Shown here in pieces: positions 8,064 to 17,051 of a DNA stretch of 35,258 nucleotides; position 1 is the stretch's first letter, and each line of letters starts with the position of its first letter. Below the pieces are notes generated by a model that saw only the letters and a program-made list of their open reading frames with translations, was not told the origin of the DNA and did not search any database. The translations under genes and the position numbers were made by a program. The DNA is from Gammaproteobacteria bacterium. Its GTDB lineage: Bacteria; Pseudomonadota; Gammaproteobacteria; UBA6429; Thiohalophilaceae. The DNA is taken from NCBI GenBank assembly GCA_030617815.1, contig JAUWUS010000015.1, positions 1-35,258 on the forward strand, given 5' to 3'.

Positions 8064-9015
8064 CCCAAAATAATCCAATAGCCGCAATGCCTTGCGCACC
8101 ATTTGTTTTTGCTGTATTTAAATCATCTTCCGTCATACCACCAAGTGCGTATACAGGGACATTTATTTTTTCGACCAGTTGTTTGAATTTCCCCCAGCCT
8201 AACGGAATTACATCCGGATGTGACATGGTTTCATTAACCGGAGATAACATCACAATATCAACCTTCTTTTTTTCAGCCAGGCGTAATTCATCTTCATTAT
8301 GCGTTGATGTTGAAATTAATAATTCTGGATTTAAAGTACCGACAGAGAAAAACCCAATCTCTTTAGCATTCAAATGTAAACCGTGGCTAAATTTATCCGC
8401 TTTATATTTTTTATAATTATCAACCGAAGTATTCAACAGCAATTTTGCCTGCCCTTTTTCGCAAAGCGCATAAATTTTTTTCGCATAATCAAAATAAGTT
8501 TTTTCCGGTAAATTCTTCGTTCGAAACTGAATAAGTTTAATGTTTCTATTTAGACTTGATTGAATACGGGTTAACAATTCTTTTTCATTTTTAAATTTAC
8601 CCGTAATCATATATCGCTCAGGTAACTGTATAGCTTTGATAATAGGTAAATTTGCTACAGGAAAATCATATAAAGAAAACTCATCTTGCTTTATCCATTG
8701 TGTTTTTTGTCCCTCTTTACCAAAAACTTTTCCAGTGAATTCATCAACACACCAGACATCGAGGAAAACAGCTTTATCTCCATAATCATGATGTATTTGT
8801 ATAAGCGGACTGGCCTTAATCAGTGTTATTCCAGTTTCTTCAAATAATTCCCGTTTTAAAGCAGCTAAAACCGTTTCATTACTCTCTACCTTACCACCCG
8901 GAAACTCCCATAAATCGCCCTGATGAGAATTTTTAAATCGTTTAGCAATAAAAAATTGTCCATGCTGGTTTTTAATAACAGCAACGGCAACATGAACAAT
9001 CTTATTTAATGACAT
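8056..9015 (-). CDS. Nudix (MutT-like) hydrolase fused to a thiamine-phosphate-synthase-like domain
   Basis: This two-domain protein has 319 residues. The N-terminal half is a MutT-type Nudix domain with a complete Nudix box at 41-63 (G-x5-E47-x7-R55-E56-x2-E59-E60-x-G62) preceded by WEFPGG, as in 8-oxo-dGTP hydrolases. Residues from about 134 on are a ThiE/TenI-like TIM barrel: KLIQFRTKNL, HGLHLNAKEIG, STSTHN and ALGGM, ending in IAAIGLFW. Fusions of this type are known in gammaproteobacteria, including in the Pseudomonas argJ-secA region as I recall. The Nudix half probably sanitises oxidised nucleotides; whether the barrel makes thiamine phosphate is unproven. It follows argJ by 9 bases with no clear ribosome site. 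Confidence 0.9.
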   Translation of the reverse strand: MSLNKIVHVAVAVIKNQHGQFFIAKRFKNSHQGDLWEFPGGKVESNETVLAALKRELFEETGITLIKASPLIQIHHDYGDKAVFLDVWCVDEFTGKVFGKEGQKTQWIKQDEFSLYDFPVANLPIIKAIQLPERYMITGKFKNEKELLTRIQSSLNRNIKLIQFRTKNLPEKTYFDYAKKIYALCEKGQAKLLLNTSVDNYKKYKADKFSHGLHLNAKEIGFFSVGTLNPELLISTSTHNEDELRLAEKKKVDIVMLSPVNETMSHPDVIPLGWGKFKQLVEKINVPVYALGGMTEDDLNTAKTNGAQGIAAIGLFWDA

Positions 9016-9024
9016 AAAATTTAA

Positions 9025-10239
9025 TCAAGTACGGTACTCAGCATTAATCCGAACATAGTCGTAGGAAAAATCACACGTCCAGATCTTAATATCCTTATCA
9101 CCCCGGCCTAAATCAATATGAATGGTAATATCACTTTTATCCATGACACTCTGCCCTTTTTGCTCGGTGTAATCAGCTGCTTTATCACCATTACGTACAA
9201 TGCAGACATCATCAAGTAAAATATTAACTTTAGTTAAATCAAAATCAGTAATACCTACACGACCAACAGCAGCCAAAATCCGTCCCCAGTTTGGATCGCT
9301 GGCAAAAAATGCTGTTTTTACTAATGGTGAATGCGCCACAGTATAAGCAACGTCTTTCGCTTCCTTTTCATTCTTGCAGCCGGTAACAGCTAAAGTAATA
9401 AGTTTGGTGGCACCTTCACCATCACGAATCATTGCTTTTGCTAATTCTTCACATATTTCAGTTAGCGCTTGTTGAAATACCGACAGTTCATCAGAATCTT
9501 GTTTTAATTCAATGCCTGACTGTGCAGTAGCAATTAATATAGCAGAATCATTTGTAGAGGTATCACCGTCAACAGTGATCCGATTAAAGGAGTGATTAAC
9601 CGCTTCAAATAAACAGCGTTGTAACACGGACTTATTTATTTTTGCGTCAGTCGCAATATACGCCAGCATAGTCGCCATATCAGGCCGAATCATTCCTGAA
9701 CCTTTAGCTATCCCACTAACTGTAACCAGTTTATTTTGTATATTTATTTTACGGGTAAATGCTTTTACTACTGTATCCGTAGTTAAAATACCACCCGCAG
9801 CATCGCCCCAGTTATCTTCAGATAAATTTTCATAAGCAATTTTAATTGCAGTTGAAAACTTATCAACGGGTAAGTATTCTCCGATAACGCCGGTTGAAAA
9901 AGGAAGTGTTTCAAAAGATTTACTATTGCTAACCTTAGCAACAAGGTCACAGCATGCTAATGCATCTGCAAGCCCTTGTTCGCCAGTACCTGCATTTGCA
10001 TTACCGGTATTGACCAGTAAATAACGCGGTTGGGATTGAGACAGATGTTTTTTTGAAATTACAACGGGTGCCGCAGAAAATGCATTTTGGGTAAAAACAG
10101 CAGCTGTTTGTGAGCCCTCTGCTATTTCAATTAATACCAGATCAGGATGTTTCTCTTTTTTAATTCCCGCACAAGCAACACCTAACCGTATACCTGCAAC
10201 CGGGAATTTTTCAAATTGAATATGTTTTTCATTTGCCAT
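9025..10239 (-). CDS. argJ: Bifunctional ornithine acetyltransferase / N-acetylglutamate synthase ArgJ
   Basis: ArgJ moves the acetyl group from N-acetylornithine to glutamate in the cyclic arginine pathway. It is made as a precursor that cleaves itself into two chains. The cleavage/nucleophile motif is present: KGSGMIRPDMATML with Thr190 as the expected nucleophile. Other family sequence includes the oxyanion region around 115-121 (STGVIGE) and NRITVDGDTSTNDS. The product is 404 residues from ATG 10239. A GTG three codons upstream (10248) is in frame, but the GGGTGA there serves better as the ribosome site for ATG 10239. It lies 53 bases after secA. Whether it also accepts acetyl-CoA (bifunctional) cannot be read from sequence. 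Confidence 0.95.
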   Translation of the reverse strand: MANEKHIQFEKFPVAGIRLGVACAGIKKEKHPDLVLIEIAEGSQTAAVFTQNAFSAAPVVISKKHLSQSQPRYLLVNTGNANAGTGEQGLADALACCDLVAKVSNSKSFETLPFSTGVIGEYLPVDKFSTAIKIAYENLSEDNWGDAAGGILTTDTVVKAFTRKINIQNKLVTVSGIAKGSGMIRPDMATMLAYIATDAKINKSVLQRCLFEAVNHSFNRITVDGDTSTNDSAILIATAQSGIELKQDSDELSVFQQALTEICEELAKAMIRDGEGATKLITLAVTGCKNEKEAKDVAYTVAHSPLVKTAFFASDPNWGRILAAVGRVGITDFDLTKVNILLDDVCIVRNGDKAADYTEQKGQSVMDKSDITIHIDLGRGDKDIKIWTCDFSYDYVRINAEYRT

Positions 10240-10292
10240 TTTATTCACCCAACTTATCGTAACCTGATTCTATTCAAATCAGCACATCACGA

Positions 10293-12986
10293 TTAGTTAA
10301 GTTTACCGTGACACTGTTTATATTTTTTACCTGAACCACATGGGCAGGGTTCGTTTCGACCTACTTTACGTTCATCACGCACAAAGGGAGTGTGTTCCTC
10401 TTCAGTTTCAGTAGCACCCATGGCCGAAGCATCTTCATGTTGATATTCAATATCACCACTGCTTTGTCGACGTTGTGCTTCTAATGCTTCAAGCTCATCA
10501 TCATTGCTGATTTGTGCCCGACTAAGAATAATAACAACTTCATGTTTAATCCGATCCAGCATTTCTGTAAACATTTCAAATGATTCACGTTTATATTCCT
10601 GCTTCGGATCTTTTTGCGCATAACCACGTAAATGAATACCTTGTCGAAGTTGATCCATCATCGCCAGATGTTCTTTCCACTGTGTATCAAGTACTCGCAA
10701 CATCACATATTTTTCGAGCTGACGTACGGCATCAACACCAAATTCATTTTCTTTTTCTTTATATGAACTGACAATCTCCTGAAGAATTTTTTCACGCAGA
10801 GATTCTTCGTGCATGCTTGAATCGTCTTTTAACCATCCACGGATATCATTTTGTATTCCAAATTCACCTTCAATAGATTCTTCCAGCCCAGGTAAATCCC
10901 ATTGCTCTTCAATACTTTGTGGTGGCACAAATGCATTAATCATATTGTTAACCACATCAAAACGTACAGCATCAATACTATCGGAAATATCTTCCGAGAC
11001 CATCAGTTCATTACGCTGTGCATATATAACCTTACGCTGATCATTTGCAACATCATCATACTCAAGTAATTGTTTGCGCATATCAAAGTTATGTCCTTCA
11101 ACTTTGCGTTGTGCATTTTCAATTGCCTTGCTGACCCATGGGTGTTCAATCGCCTCACCATCTTCCATGCCTAAACGCTGCATTAAACCGGCAACACGAT
11201 CAGAAGCAAAAATCCGCATTAGATTATCTTCTAATGATAAATAAAAACGTGACGAACCATTGTCACCCTGACGGCCTGCACGACCTCTTAATTGGTTATC
11301 AACGCGACGGGATTCATTTCTTTCGGTGCCAACAATATGCAGGCCACCCGCTTCAACCACGTTATTATGACGGTCCTGCCATGCAGTACGGTGCTTGGAT
11401 ATCGTTGCTTCGTCAGGATTATTTAATTTCGCAATCTCAGCATCAAAATTACCACCCAGAACAATATCAGTACCCCGACCCGCCATATTCGTAGCAATCG
11501 TTATCGCACCAGGCTGTCCCGCCTGTGCCACAATGTCTGCTTCACGTTCGTGTTGTTTCGCATTCAAAATTTCATGTTTAATTTTCGCTTTTTTCAATAA
11601 GCTTGAAAGAAACTCTGATACTTCAATCGATGACGTACCCACTAATACGGGTTGGCCACGTTTTTGACAATCCATAATATCTTCAATAATGGCATTAAAC
11701 TTCTCGTTCATTGTCAGGAACACCTGATCAACACGATCATCCCTTACCATCGTACGATGGGTTGGAATAACCACAACTTCCAAACCATAAATTTGCTGAA
11801 ACTCAAAAGCTTCAGTATCTGCAGTACCAGTCATACCCGATAATTTTTCATACAAGCGAAAATAATTTTGAAAAGTAATCCCGGCAAGAGTCTGATTTTC
11901 CTGTTGAATCGGTACACCTTCTTTCGCTTCAACCGCCTGATGTAAACCGTCTGACCAGCGTCGACCAGGCATAGTCCGCCCGGTAAACTCGTCCACAATG
12001 ACAATTTCATTATCTGCAATAATATAATCTACATCTATTTGAAATAAGACGTGCGCTCTTAAGCCCGCATTGACATGATGTAACAAGTTAATATTTGACA
12101 CATCATAAAGACTCACATCTTCAGCCAGCAAACCTAACTCGATTAATAACTCTTCAACATGCTCATGGCCTTCCTCGGTAAGAAAAATCTGCTTGTTTTT
12201 TTCTTCGACCGTGTAGTCTCCTGGGCCATCTTCCTCTTCCTGTTTAACCAGTTTTGGCACCAGGGTATTAATTTTATAATAATGTTCTGAACTATCTTCG
12301 GCTGGCCCGGAAATAATCAAAGGTGTTCTGGCTTCATCAATGAGAATGGAATCGACTTCATCAAGAATCGCAAAATGCTGTCCACGCTGAAATTGCTCTT
12401 CTTTACTGAAAGCCATATTGTCACGCAAATAATCAAAACCAAATTCATTATTGGTTCCATAAGTAATATCCGCGTTATACGCTTTTTGTTTCTCTTCAAA
12501 AGGCATCTCGGAAACAATCACGCCAACACTTAAACCAAGGAAGTTATAAACTTTCCCCATCCACTCAGCATCACGCGTGGCAAGATAGTCATTCACCGTA
12601 ATAACATGCACGCCCTTACCGCTTAAAGCATTCAAATATGCCGGCAAAGTCGACATTAGCGTTTTACCTTCGCCGGTTCTCATTTCAGAGATTTTTCCAT
12701 CATGCAACACCATGCCGCCGATCATTTGCACGTCATAATGACGAAGACCTAAAGCACGCTGACTGGCTTCTCTTACCGTTGCAAAGGCTTCTGGCATTAA
12801 TGCATCAAGGGCTTCGCCGTCGTTCAACCGCTGCCGAAATTCATCTGTTTTTGCTTTTAATTCATCATCACTTAATAATTGCAGGCTCGACTCAAAGCCA
12901 TTAATTTGCGCAACAATTTTAAACATTGCTTTAACCAGCCTTTCATTGCGACTGCCAAAAATCTTCTTAAAAATTTTCCCGACCAT
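10293..12986 (-). CDS. secA: Preprotein translocase ATPase SecA
   Basis: SecA is the cytoplasmic motor that drives unfolded preproteins through SecYEG. At 897 residues it is full length. Visible features are Walker A (MRTGEGKT, 102-109), the DEAD-type motif ([19 protein letters not shown]), the preprotein cross-linking domain, motor II with [14 protein letters not shown] and [11 protein letters not shown], and a C-terminal SecB/lipid-binding zinc finger with C881, C883, C892 and H893 ([14 protein letters not shown]). No SecM-like arrest peptide lies upstream: the 157 bases to capA contain only very short frames. That gap holds a perfect 12-bp palindrome (13012-13023). argJ follows downstream on the same strand. 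Confidence 0.98.
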   Translation of the reverse strand: MVGKIFKKIFGSRNERLVKAMFKIVAQINGFESSLQLLSDDELKAKTDEFRQRLNDGEALDALMPEAFATVREASQRALGLRHYDVQMIGGMVLHDGKISEMRTGEGKTLMSTLPAYLNALSGKGVHVITVNDYLATRDAEWMGKVYNFLGLSVGVIVSEMPFEEKQKAYNADITYGTNNEFGFDYLRDNMAFSKEEQFQRGQHFAILDEVDSILIDEARTPLIISGPAEDSSEHYYKINTLVPKLVKQEEEDGPGDYTVEEKNKQIFLTEEGHEHVEELLIELGLLAEDVSLYDVSNINLLHHVNAGLRAHVLFQIDVDYIIADNEIVIVDEFTGRTMPGRRWSDGLHQAVEAKEGVPIQQENQTLAGITFQNYFRLYEKLSGMTGTADTEAFEFQQIYGLEVVVIPTHRTMVRDDRVDQVFLTMNEKFNAIIEDIMDCQKRGQPVLVGTSSIEVSEFLSSLLKKAKIKHEILNAKQHEREADIVAQAGQPGAITIATNMAGRGTDIVLGGNFDAEIAKLNNPDEATISKHRTAWQDRHNNVVEAGGLHIVGTERNESRRVDNQLRGRAGRQGDNGSSRFYLSLEDNLMRIFASDRVAGLMQRLGMEDGEAIEHPWVSKAIENAQRKVEGHNFDMRKQLLEYDDVANDQRKVIYAQRNELMVSEDISDSIDAVRFDVVNNMINAFVPPQSIEEQWDLPGLEESIEGEFGIQNDIRGWLKDDSSMHEESLREKILQEIVSSYKEKENEFGVDAVRQLEKYVMLRVLDTQWKEHLAMMDQLRQGIHLRGYAQKDPKQEYKRESFEMFTEMLDRIKHEVVIILSRAQISNDDELEALEAQRRQSSGDIEYQHEDASAMGATETEEEHTPFVRDERKVGRNEPCPCGSGKKYKQCHGKLN

Positions 12987-13011
12987 GATTCTTTATCTTT
13001 TATTTTCTTAT

Positions 13012-13023
13012 GTAAGTACTTAC
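13012..13023. repeat. 12-bp perfect palindrome upstream of secA
   Basis: GTAAGTACTTAC is a perfect dyad starting 26 bases upstream of the secA start codon, in the 157-base gap between capA and secA. It could be an operator or part of the leader; no matching regulator is recognised. I see no convincing sigma70 promoter or SecM-like leader peptide in the rest of this gap. Confidence 0.3.
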
Positions 13024-13143
13024 TAATGGCTTTCGCTTTCACCGCAAAAGAATTTATTTACTCATTGCTCTGTTCAAGCGGCACATTCTACAGACCAGAA
13101 CAACTTTTGTCCTGCTTTAGGATCCGGCTCTTAGCTATTTATG

Positions 13144-14259
13144 TTAATTCAGTTGAGGATGCAGATAAGGCTTTATTGAGCCATTTTCAGAAAAATGCAA
13201 TGGTGTTTCAGGAAAATCATCCTGTGTAAGCTGCTTAATCATTTTTGCCGCTTTATGGGTCTTATCCAATTGCGTTCCTTGAGGTCGATATTGACGTGCC
13301 GAAATAATTTTACCCTGTTTAAAACGTCCGTCTGCCGTTAACGTCACTGTTAATATAGGTGCGACACCAGAATCACCGGTAATTTTTATTCCCTGATATG
13401 TTAAAAAATTCCCTAAACTATAAGCAATAAGCCTGTTTTTATACAATTCTAATGCTCTTGGCACATGAGGACCATGTCCGATGACCAAATCAGCTCCAGC
13501 ATCAATCACAGCATGGCTAAATTTCACCACATCACCCCGATCCTCACCATAAAACATTTCATTTTTAAACGGCACATGTTTGACCTCCTTGCCTTCAGCT
13601 CCCGCATGAATAGAGACCAAAACCAGATCATTGGTTTTGACCAACGCTTTAATTTGCTTTTCAGCTAAGGGGATATCCAGTAAATCATGCGAACCGCCAA
13701 AGGGCGCATAGGCAATCCATGTAATGCTGAGCCCTTTAACCTGCCACCGTGCTACATCGCCAACTCGTCCCGTGTGAAGCAATTTAACCGCATCTAATGC
13801 CTGCATGGATGCTGTACGCCCTTCTTCACCGAAGTCACGGGCATGATTATTCGCCAGGCTTAAAACATCAAAACCGGCTGTTTTAAGGTATTTTGCATAA
13901 TGTGGAGGAGATCGAAAAACATAGCAGGAAAAAGCATTTTTACACTTTTTAGCTGCTTCACCGCCTTCCAGTAACACTCCTTCCAAATTACCAAAGGTAA
14001 TATCCGCACTACTTAAAATAGGTGTCATCGCTTTTAATAACTCAGCGCCATCATTAGGCGCCAATCGATCATTGGGGAAATTTGTGCCCAACATAATATC
14101 ACCAACAGCCGTTATTCGAATTTCGGCTTTCTTTTTTGGCAATGGAATTTGTGATTTCTGCTCAATATCAGGTTGTGTACAGCAAACCGGTGTTGTGCAG
14201 CCTGTAAGACTCACCGCTAAAATGACGATCAAACCAGGAAAAAAAGGAAAGAATTTCAT
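13144..14259 (-). CDS. CapA/PgsA-family metallophosphatase-like lipoprotein
   Basis: This is a 371-residue lipoprotein. A signal peptide ends in the lipobox LTGC with Cys21 as the lipidation site, and Thr follows it, so outer-membrane sorting is likely. From about residue 47 it is a PGA_cap (calcineurin-like metallophosphoesterase) domain: AVGDIMLG (51-58), GNLEG (90-94), LANNHARDFG (135-144), SIHAGAE (216-222), GHGPHVPRALELY (261-273) and YSLGNFL (280-286). Family members act in poly-gamma-glutamate capsule anchoring, but no capB/capC genes are nearby, so here it is an orphan, perhaps acting on another envelope polymer. ATG 14259 has no Shine-Dalgarno sequence and sits in the U-rich tail of the terminator-like hairpin after the M23 gene. 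Confidence 0.88.
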   Translation of the reverse strand: MKFFPFFPGLIVILAVSLTGCTTPVCCTQPDIEQKSQIPLPKKKAEIRITAVGDIMLGTNFPNDRLAPNDGAELLKAMTPILSSADITFGNLEGVLLEGGEAAKKCKNAFSCYVFRSPPHYAKYLKTAGFDVLSLANNHARDFGEEGRTASMQALDAVKLLHTGRVGDVARWQVKGLSITWIAYAPFGGSHDLLDIPLAEKQIKALVKTNDLVLVSIHAGAEGKEVKHVPFKNEMFYGEDRGDVVKFSHAVIDAGADLVIGHGPHVPRALELYKNRLIAYSLGNFLTYQGIKITGDSGVAPILTVTLTADGRFKQGKIISARQYRPQGTQLDKTHKAAKMIKQLTQDDFPETPLHFSENGSIKPYLHPQLN

Positions 14260-14307
14260 GAAAAATAAAACAACTTAAACCAATACATGTACTGTATTGG
14301 CTTAAGT
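14255..14307 (-). terminator. Rho-independent terminator-like hairpin after the M23 peptidase gene
   Basis: In minus-strand RNA the arms at 14293-14307 and 14273-14287 form a 15-bp stem (one G-U pair, otherwise perfect) with a 5-base loop. It is followed by a U-rich stretch (TTGTTTTATTTTTC) that runs into the capA ATG at 14259. The stem begins 8 bases after the M23 stop. It should end most M23 transcripts and leave capA dependent on readthrough or on a start inside the hairpin. The stem has few G-C pairs, so strength is uncertain. Confidence 0.65.
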
Positions 14308-14315
14308 CATCAGGA

Positions 14316-15245
14316 TTAACGAGAAGCGTGAATGTATTTCTTGGGATTAACCGCTCGGCCATTCAAAAGAACTTCAAAATGAACATGGGGCCCGGTAGAA
14401 CGTCCACTGGTACCCATTTTAGCCACTTTTTGGCCTTTTTTCACCGTATCACCGACCTTAACCAGAAGTTCGCTACTGTGACCATAACGTGTGGAATAAC
14501 CGTTACCGTGGTTAATTTCAACCAAATTACCATACCCTGAACGTTTTCCAGAATACGTTATTACGCCCGCAGCAACAGACACCACATCAGAGCCCATTTT
14601 ACCGGCAAAATCTACACCTTTGTGATGTACACGACGACCATTAAATGGATCGGTACGGATACCAAAATAAGACGATAACCATCCACGCGTAATAGGACGG
14701 CCTGCGGGCATAACTTCAGCTTGTAAATTACGATTCATCATCAGCGTTTCTAATACACTTAGCTGTTGATTACGATCATCTAACTGCTGGGATAAATTTT
14801 TGAGTGATGTCATGAAGTCAGGAACTTGCATTTCTGCCGACAATTCACTTGCCGCAACAGGACCACCTTGAGCAGGAGACTGGCTAAAATTAAACTCACC
14901 GCCGTCCAGTTTAGCCATAGAAGTCAAACGTGAACCTAATGCATCAAGACGAATAACATGCGCCTGCAATTTGCCTAAACGTAATGCTAAAGCATTCATA
15001 TTTTCTTCAGCATTTTTAGTCACTTCATCAATTTTGAGTCGTTGACCATCCATTTCTATTTGCATCGCAACCGTCAAGTCATCTGGATTTGCCTGCATAT
15101 ACTGAATGCCTAACTTATACCCCGAATATAAAAAAGTAGCCGGCAACATAACAAATACTGTCAATAAAACTGCGACCATTTTCCTTTTATTCAGAGTAAC
15201 TAAACCTGTTGACCCTTTTTTTCGTTTAAGCAATATAATGTTCAT
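14316..15245 (-). CDS. M23 (LytM-type) peptidoglycan endopeptidase, membrane-anchored
   Basis: The 309-residue protein has a cytoplasmic basic N terminus, a membrane segment at about 24-41, a periplasmic coiled-coil-like region (about 60-175) and a C-terminal LytM domain. The zinc and catalytic residues are all present: H208 and D212 in HxxxD (HHKGVDFAGK), H256 in STRYGH, and H287/H289 in GPHVHFEV. It is therefore probably an active wall endopeptidase and not an EnvC-like activator with lost residues. M23 genes between secA and lpxC occur in other gammaproteobacteria. ATG 15245 has only a weak ribosome site (GAGCACC). The gene is divergent from dciA across 78 bases and is followed by a terminator-like hairpin. 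Confidence 0.93.
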   Translation of the reverse strand: MNIILLKRKKGSTGLVTLNKRKMVAVLLTVFVMLPATFLYSGYKLGIQYMQANPDDLTVAMQIEMDGQRLKIDEVTKNAEENMNALALRLGKLQAHVIRLDALGSRLTSMAKLDGGEFNFSQSPAQGGPVAASELSAEMQVPDFMTSLKNLSQQLDDRNQQLSVLETLMMNRNLQAEVMPAGRPITRGWLSSYFGIRTDPFNGRRVHHKGVDFAGKMGSDVVSVAAGVITYSGKRSGYGNLVEINHGNGYSTRYGHSSELLVKVGDTVKKGQKVAKMGTSGRSTGPHVHFEVLLNGRAVNPKKYIHASR

Positions 15246-15323
15246 GGTGCTCGTGAGCGCCTCAATTTTTATTTTAATATATAATGTTTATCGGATATCA
15301 ACTGTAAATCTTTAATAACTATT
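15246..15323. promoter_or_regulatory. Divergent intergenic promoter region (M23 gene / dciA)
   Basis: The two flanking genes are transcribed away from each other, so both starts must lie in or near these 78 bases. The core is A+T-rich (about 15265-15290). On the plus strand there is a perfect -10 hexamer TATAAT at 15280-15285 but no good -35. On the minus strand TTGATA with a 16-bp spacer and TATTAA is plausible. The exact promoters are not settled by sequence. Confidence 0.45.
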
Positions 15324-15776
15324 ATGAATTCTCCAAAGCCATTGTACAAGTATCTGAATCGAAAAAAAGACGGGGTTGCCGACTTGGTCACAAAGGCCCG
15401 TTTTATGGGGAAATTGAATCAAGAATTCCTAAAAAATATCCCTACTCCGATCAATTTACATGTCAAGCTAGCCTATATAAATGGCAGTAAACTCCACGTT
15501 ATTGCAGATACACCCGCCTGGGCAACAAAATTTCGCTTCATGAGCGCCCATATCATCCCTACTCTTAAGAAAAATATTCAATATTTTCAATATGTTAAAG
15601 AAATAACCGTCTCTACCAGACCCATAAATACTAAAATAGAAAAAATGAAAGCTGTTCGCCCACGCGGCATAAGCAGCGAAGCAAAAATTTGTTTAGAAAA
15701 TATGGCAGAAAGTTTGGAAAAAGGAGATTTGCAGCGGTCGTTACTTCGTTTGGCTAAACGTCATAAAAAAAAATAA
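15324..15776 (+). CDS. dciA: DciA-family protein (DUF721), replicative helicase loading factor
   Basis: DciA is the ancestral bacterial partner that loads the DnaB helicase at replication in species lacking DnaC. The 150-residue product has the DUF721 pattern in the middle: a basic N terminus, a short hydrophobic strand pair (LHVKLAYINGSKLHVIADT), then PAWATKFRFMSAHIIPTLKK, followed by a basic, probably disordered tail ending KRHKKK. It is the only plus-strand gene in the right two thirds of the window. Placement between lpxC and the M23/secA block is typical for DUF721 in gammaproteobacteria. ATG 15324 lacks a clear ribosome site. It converges with lpxC over 63 bases that contain no clear terminator. 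Confidence 0.82.
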   Translation: MNSPKPLYKYLNRKKDGVADLVTKARFMGKLNQEFLKNIPTPINLHVKLAYINGSKLHVIADTPAWATKFRFMSAHIIPTLKKNIQYFQYVKEITVSTRPINTKIEKMKAVRPRGISSEAKICLENMAESLEKGDLQRSLLRLAKRHKKK

Positions 15777-15839
15777 TACCCATATAGAATATTACACACA
15801 ACAAAAAGTGTCGTTTAGAGCAAAATTTAATTAAAAAGC

Positions 15840-16754
15840 TTAACCTGCCGCATGAACAGGTGGAGCAAAAGAAATAGGTGCCGTAGCTGCATCTTCAAAA
15901 GTAACCTCTTCCCACGCATCTTCCTGGGCTAACAAGGCACGAAGCAATTGGTTATTTAACGCATGACCTGATTTATGACCACAGAATGAACCAATTAAAC
16001 TATGTCCTAGAAGATATAAATCACCAATTGAATCGAGAATTTTGTGTTTAACAAATTCATCAACATAACGCAGACCATCTTCATTTAGTACACGATAATC
16101 ATCAACAACAACAGCATTATCCAAGCTGCCACCAAGAGCCAGGTTATTCGCTCGAAGTTGTTCAATTTGATTCATAAAACCAAAGGTACGGGCACGGCTA
16201 ACTTCTCTAACAAACGATGTCGTTGAAAAATCAACTTCAGCAATCTGAGAACCGTCGGTGAAAGCAGGGTGATCAAAATCGATGGTAAAAGCCACCTTAA
16301 ATCCGTCAAATGGTTCGAAATTAACCCATTTGTCGCCATCTTCGACTTTTACTTGTTTCTTAATTCGAATAAAACGTTTAGGTGCATTCTGCTCTTCAAT
16401 ACCCGCTGACTGGATTAAAAAAACAAACGGTCCCGCACTACCATCCATAATAGGCACTTCAGCAGCATTTAAGTCAACATAAGCATTATCGATACCTAAA
16501 CCCGCCATAGCAGATAAAAGATGCTCAACAGTTGAAATGCGCACACCATCTTTAATGAGTGTTGTCGACAGGGTGGTATCTCCAACATTTTCAGGCGTAG
16601 CAGGAATTTCAACCGGCTCATCTAAATCAACACGTCTAAATATAATGCCAGAATCAGGTGCCGCAGGTCGGAGTGTTAAATAAACTTTTTCGCCTGTGTG
16701 TAAACCTACACCGGTAGCCCGAATAATATTTTTTAGAGTGCGCTGTCTAATCAC
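15840..16754 (-). CDS. lpxC: UDP-3-O-acyl-N-acetylglucosamine deacetylase LpxC
   Basis: LpxC is the zinc deacetylase of the committed step of lipid A synthesis. From GTG 16754 the product is 304 residues, against 305 in E. coli, and starts [21 protein letters not shown] like the family. Zinc ligands H78, H237 and D241 and the catalytic H264 all fall one residue before the E. coli numbers. The frame reaches up to a TTG at 16775, but that adds seven residues with no family match; AAGG before GTG 16754 supports the shorter form. It has its own promoter in the 297 bases that separate it from ftsZ, which otherwise contain nothing recognisable. Confidence 0.96.
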   Translation of the reverse strand: MIRQRTLKNIIRATGVGLHTGEKVYLTLRPAAPDSGIIFRRVDLDEPVEIPATPENVGDTTLSTTLIKDGVRISTVEHLLSAMAGLGIDNAYVDLNAAEVPIMDGSAGPFVFLIQSAGIEEQNAPKRFIRIKKQVKVEDGDKWVNFEPFDGFKVAFTIDFDHPAFTDGSQIAEVDFSTTSFVREVSRARTFGFMNQIEQLRANNLALGGSLDNAVVVDDYRVLNEDGLRYVDEFVKHKILDSIGDLYLLGHSLIGSFCGHKSGHALNNQLLRALLAQEDAWEEVTFEDAATAPISFAPPVHAAG

Positions 16755-16858
16755 TGGATTGAGTACCTTTATCAAAACTTAATATCAAATAATGTGCAAA
16801 AACAGACCTAACATCCGATAGCACGTTTTAAAATATAAACGTCGGGAGAAAACAGTGT

Positions 16859-16887
16859 AGTATAACTATGTTCCCCGTCCTTTCCAA
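16859..16887 (-). promoter_or_regulatory. Candidate sigma70 promoter of lpxC
   Basis: On the minus strand, -35 TTGGAA (16887-16882), an exact 17-bp spacer and -10 TATACT (16864-16859) lie about 105 bases upstream of the lpxC GTG. This is the best promoter match in the ftsZ-lpxC gap and fits the separate lpxC (envA) promoter known in E. coli. The leader of about 95 bases has no obvious terminator or riboswitch. Confidence 0.6.
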
Positions 16888-17051
16888 CATATTCCGCTAC
16901 TTCAAAATCTATCTTGTTAAGAATATAGCGTCATTTTGACATATAACTAAACCGTTTAATTATCCTGTGTATGCAAAATAAGAACTAGCGCACACTTTTT
17001 GTCGATGTATATAACAACAAATTTAACTCAACGAATTTAGTTGGTCTAATC

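Noticed and set aside
11138-11494. 118-codon plus-strand frame opposite secA
   Set aside because: It is an antisense shadow of conserved SecA coding sequence, with no ribosome site or recognisable domain.
12987-13143. Possible SecM-like arrest peptide upstream of secA
   Set aside because: Only frames of about ten codons are present on the minus strand and there is no arrest-motif-like sequence.
16992-17051. Hairpin after ftsZ as a terminator
   Set aside because: Pairing needs a bulge, is nearly all A-T, and lacks a clear T-run, so it is not distinguishable from A+T-rich background.
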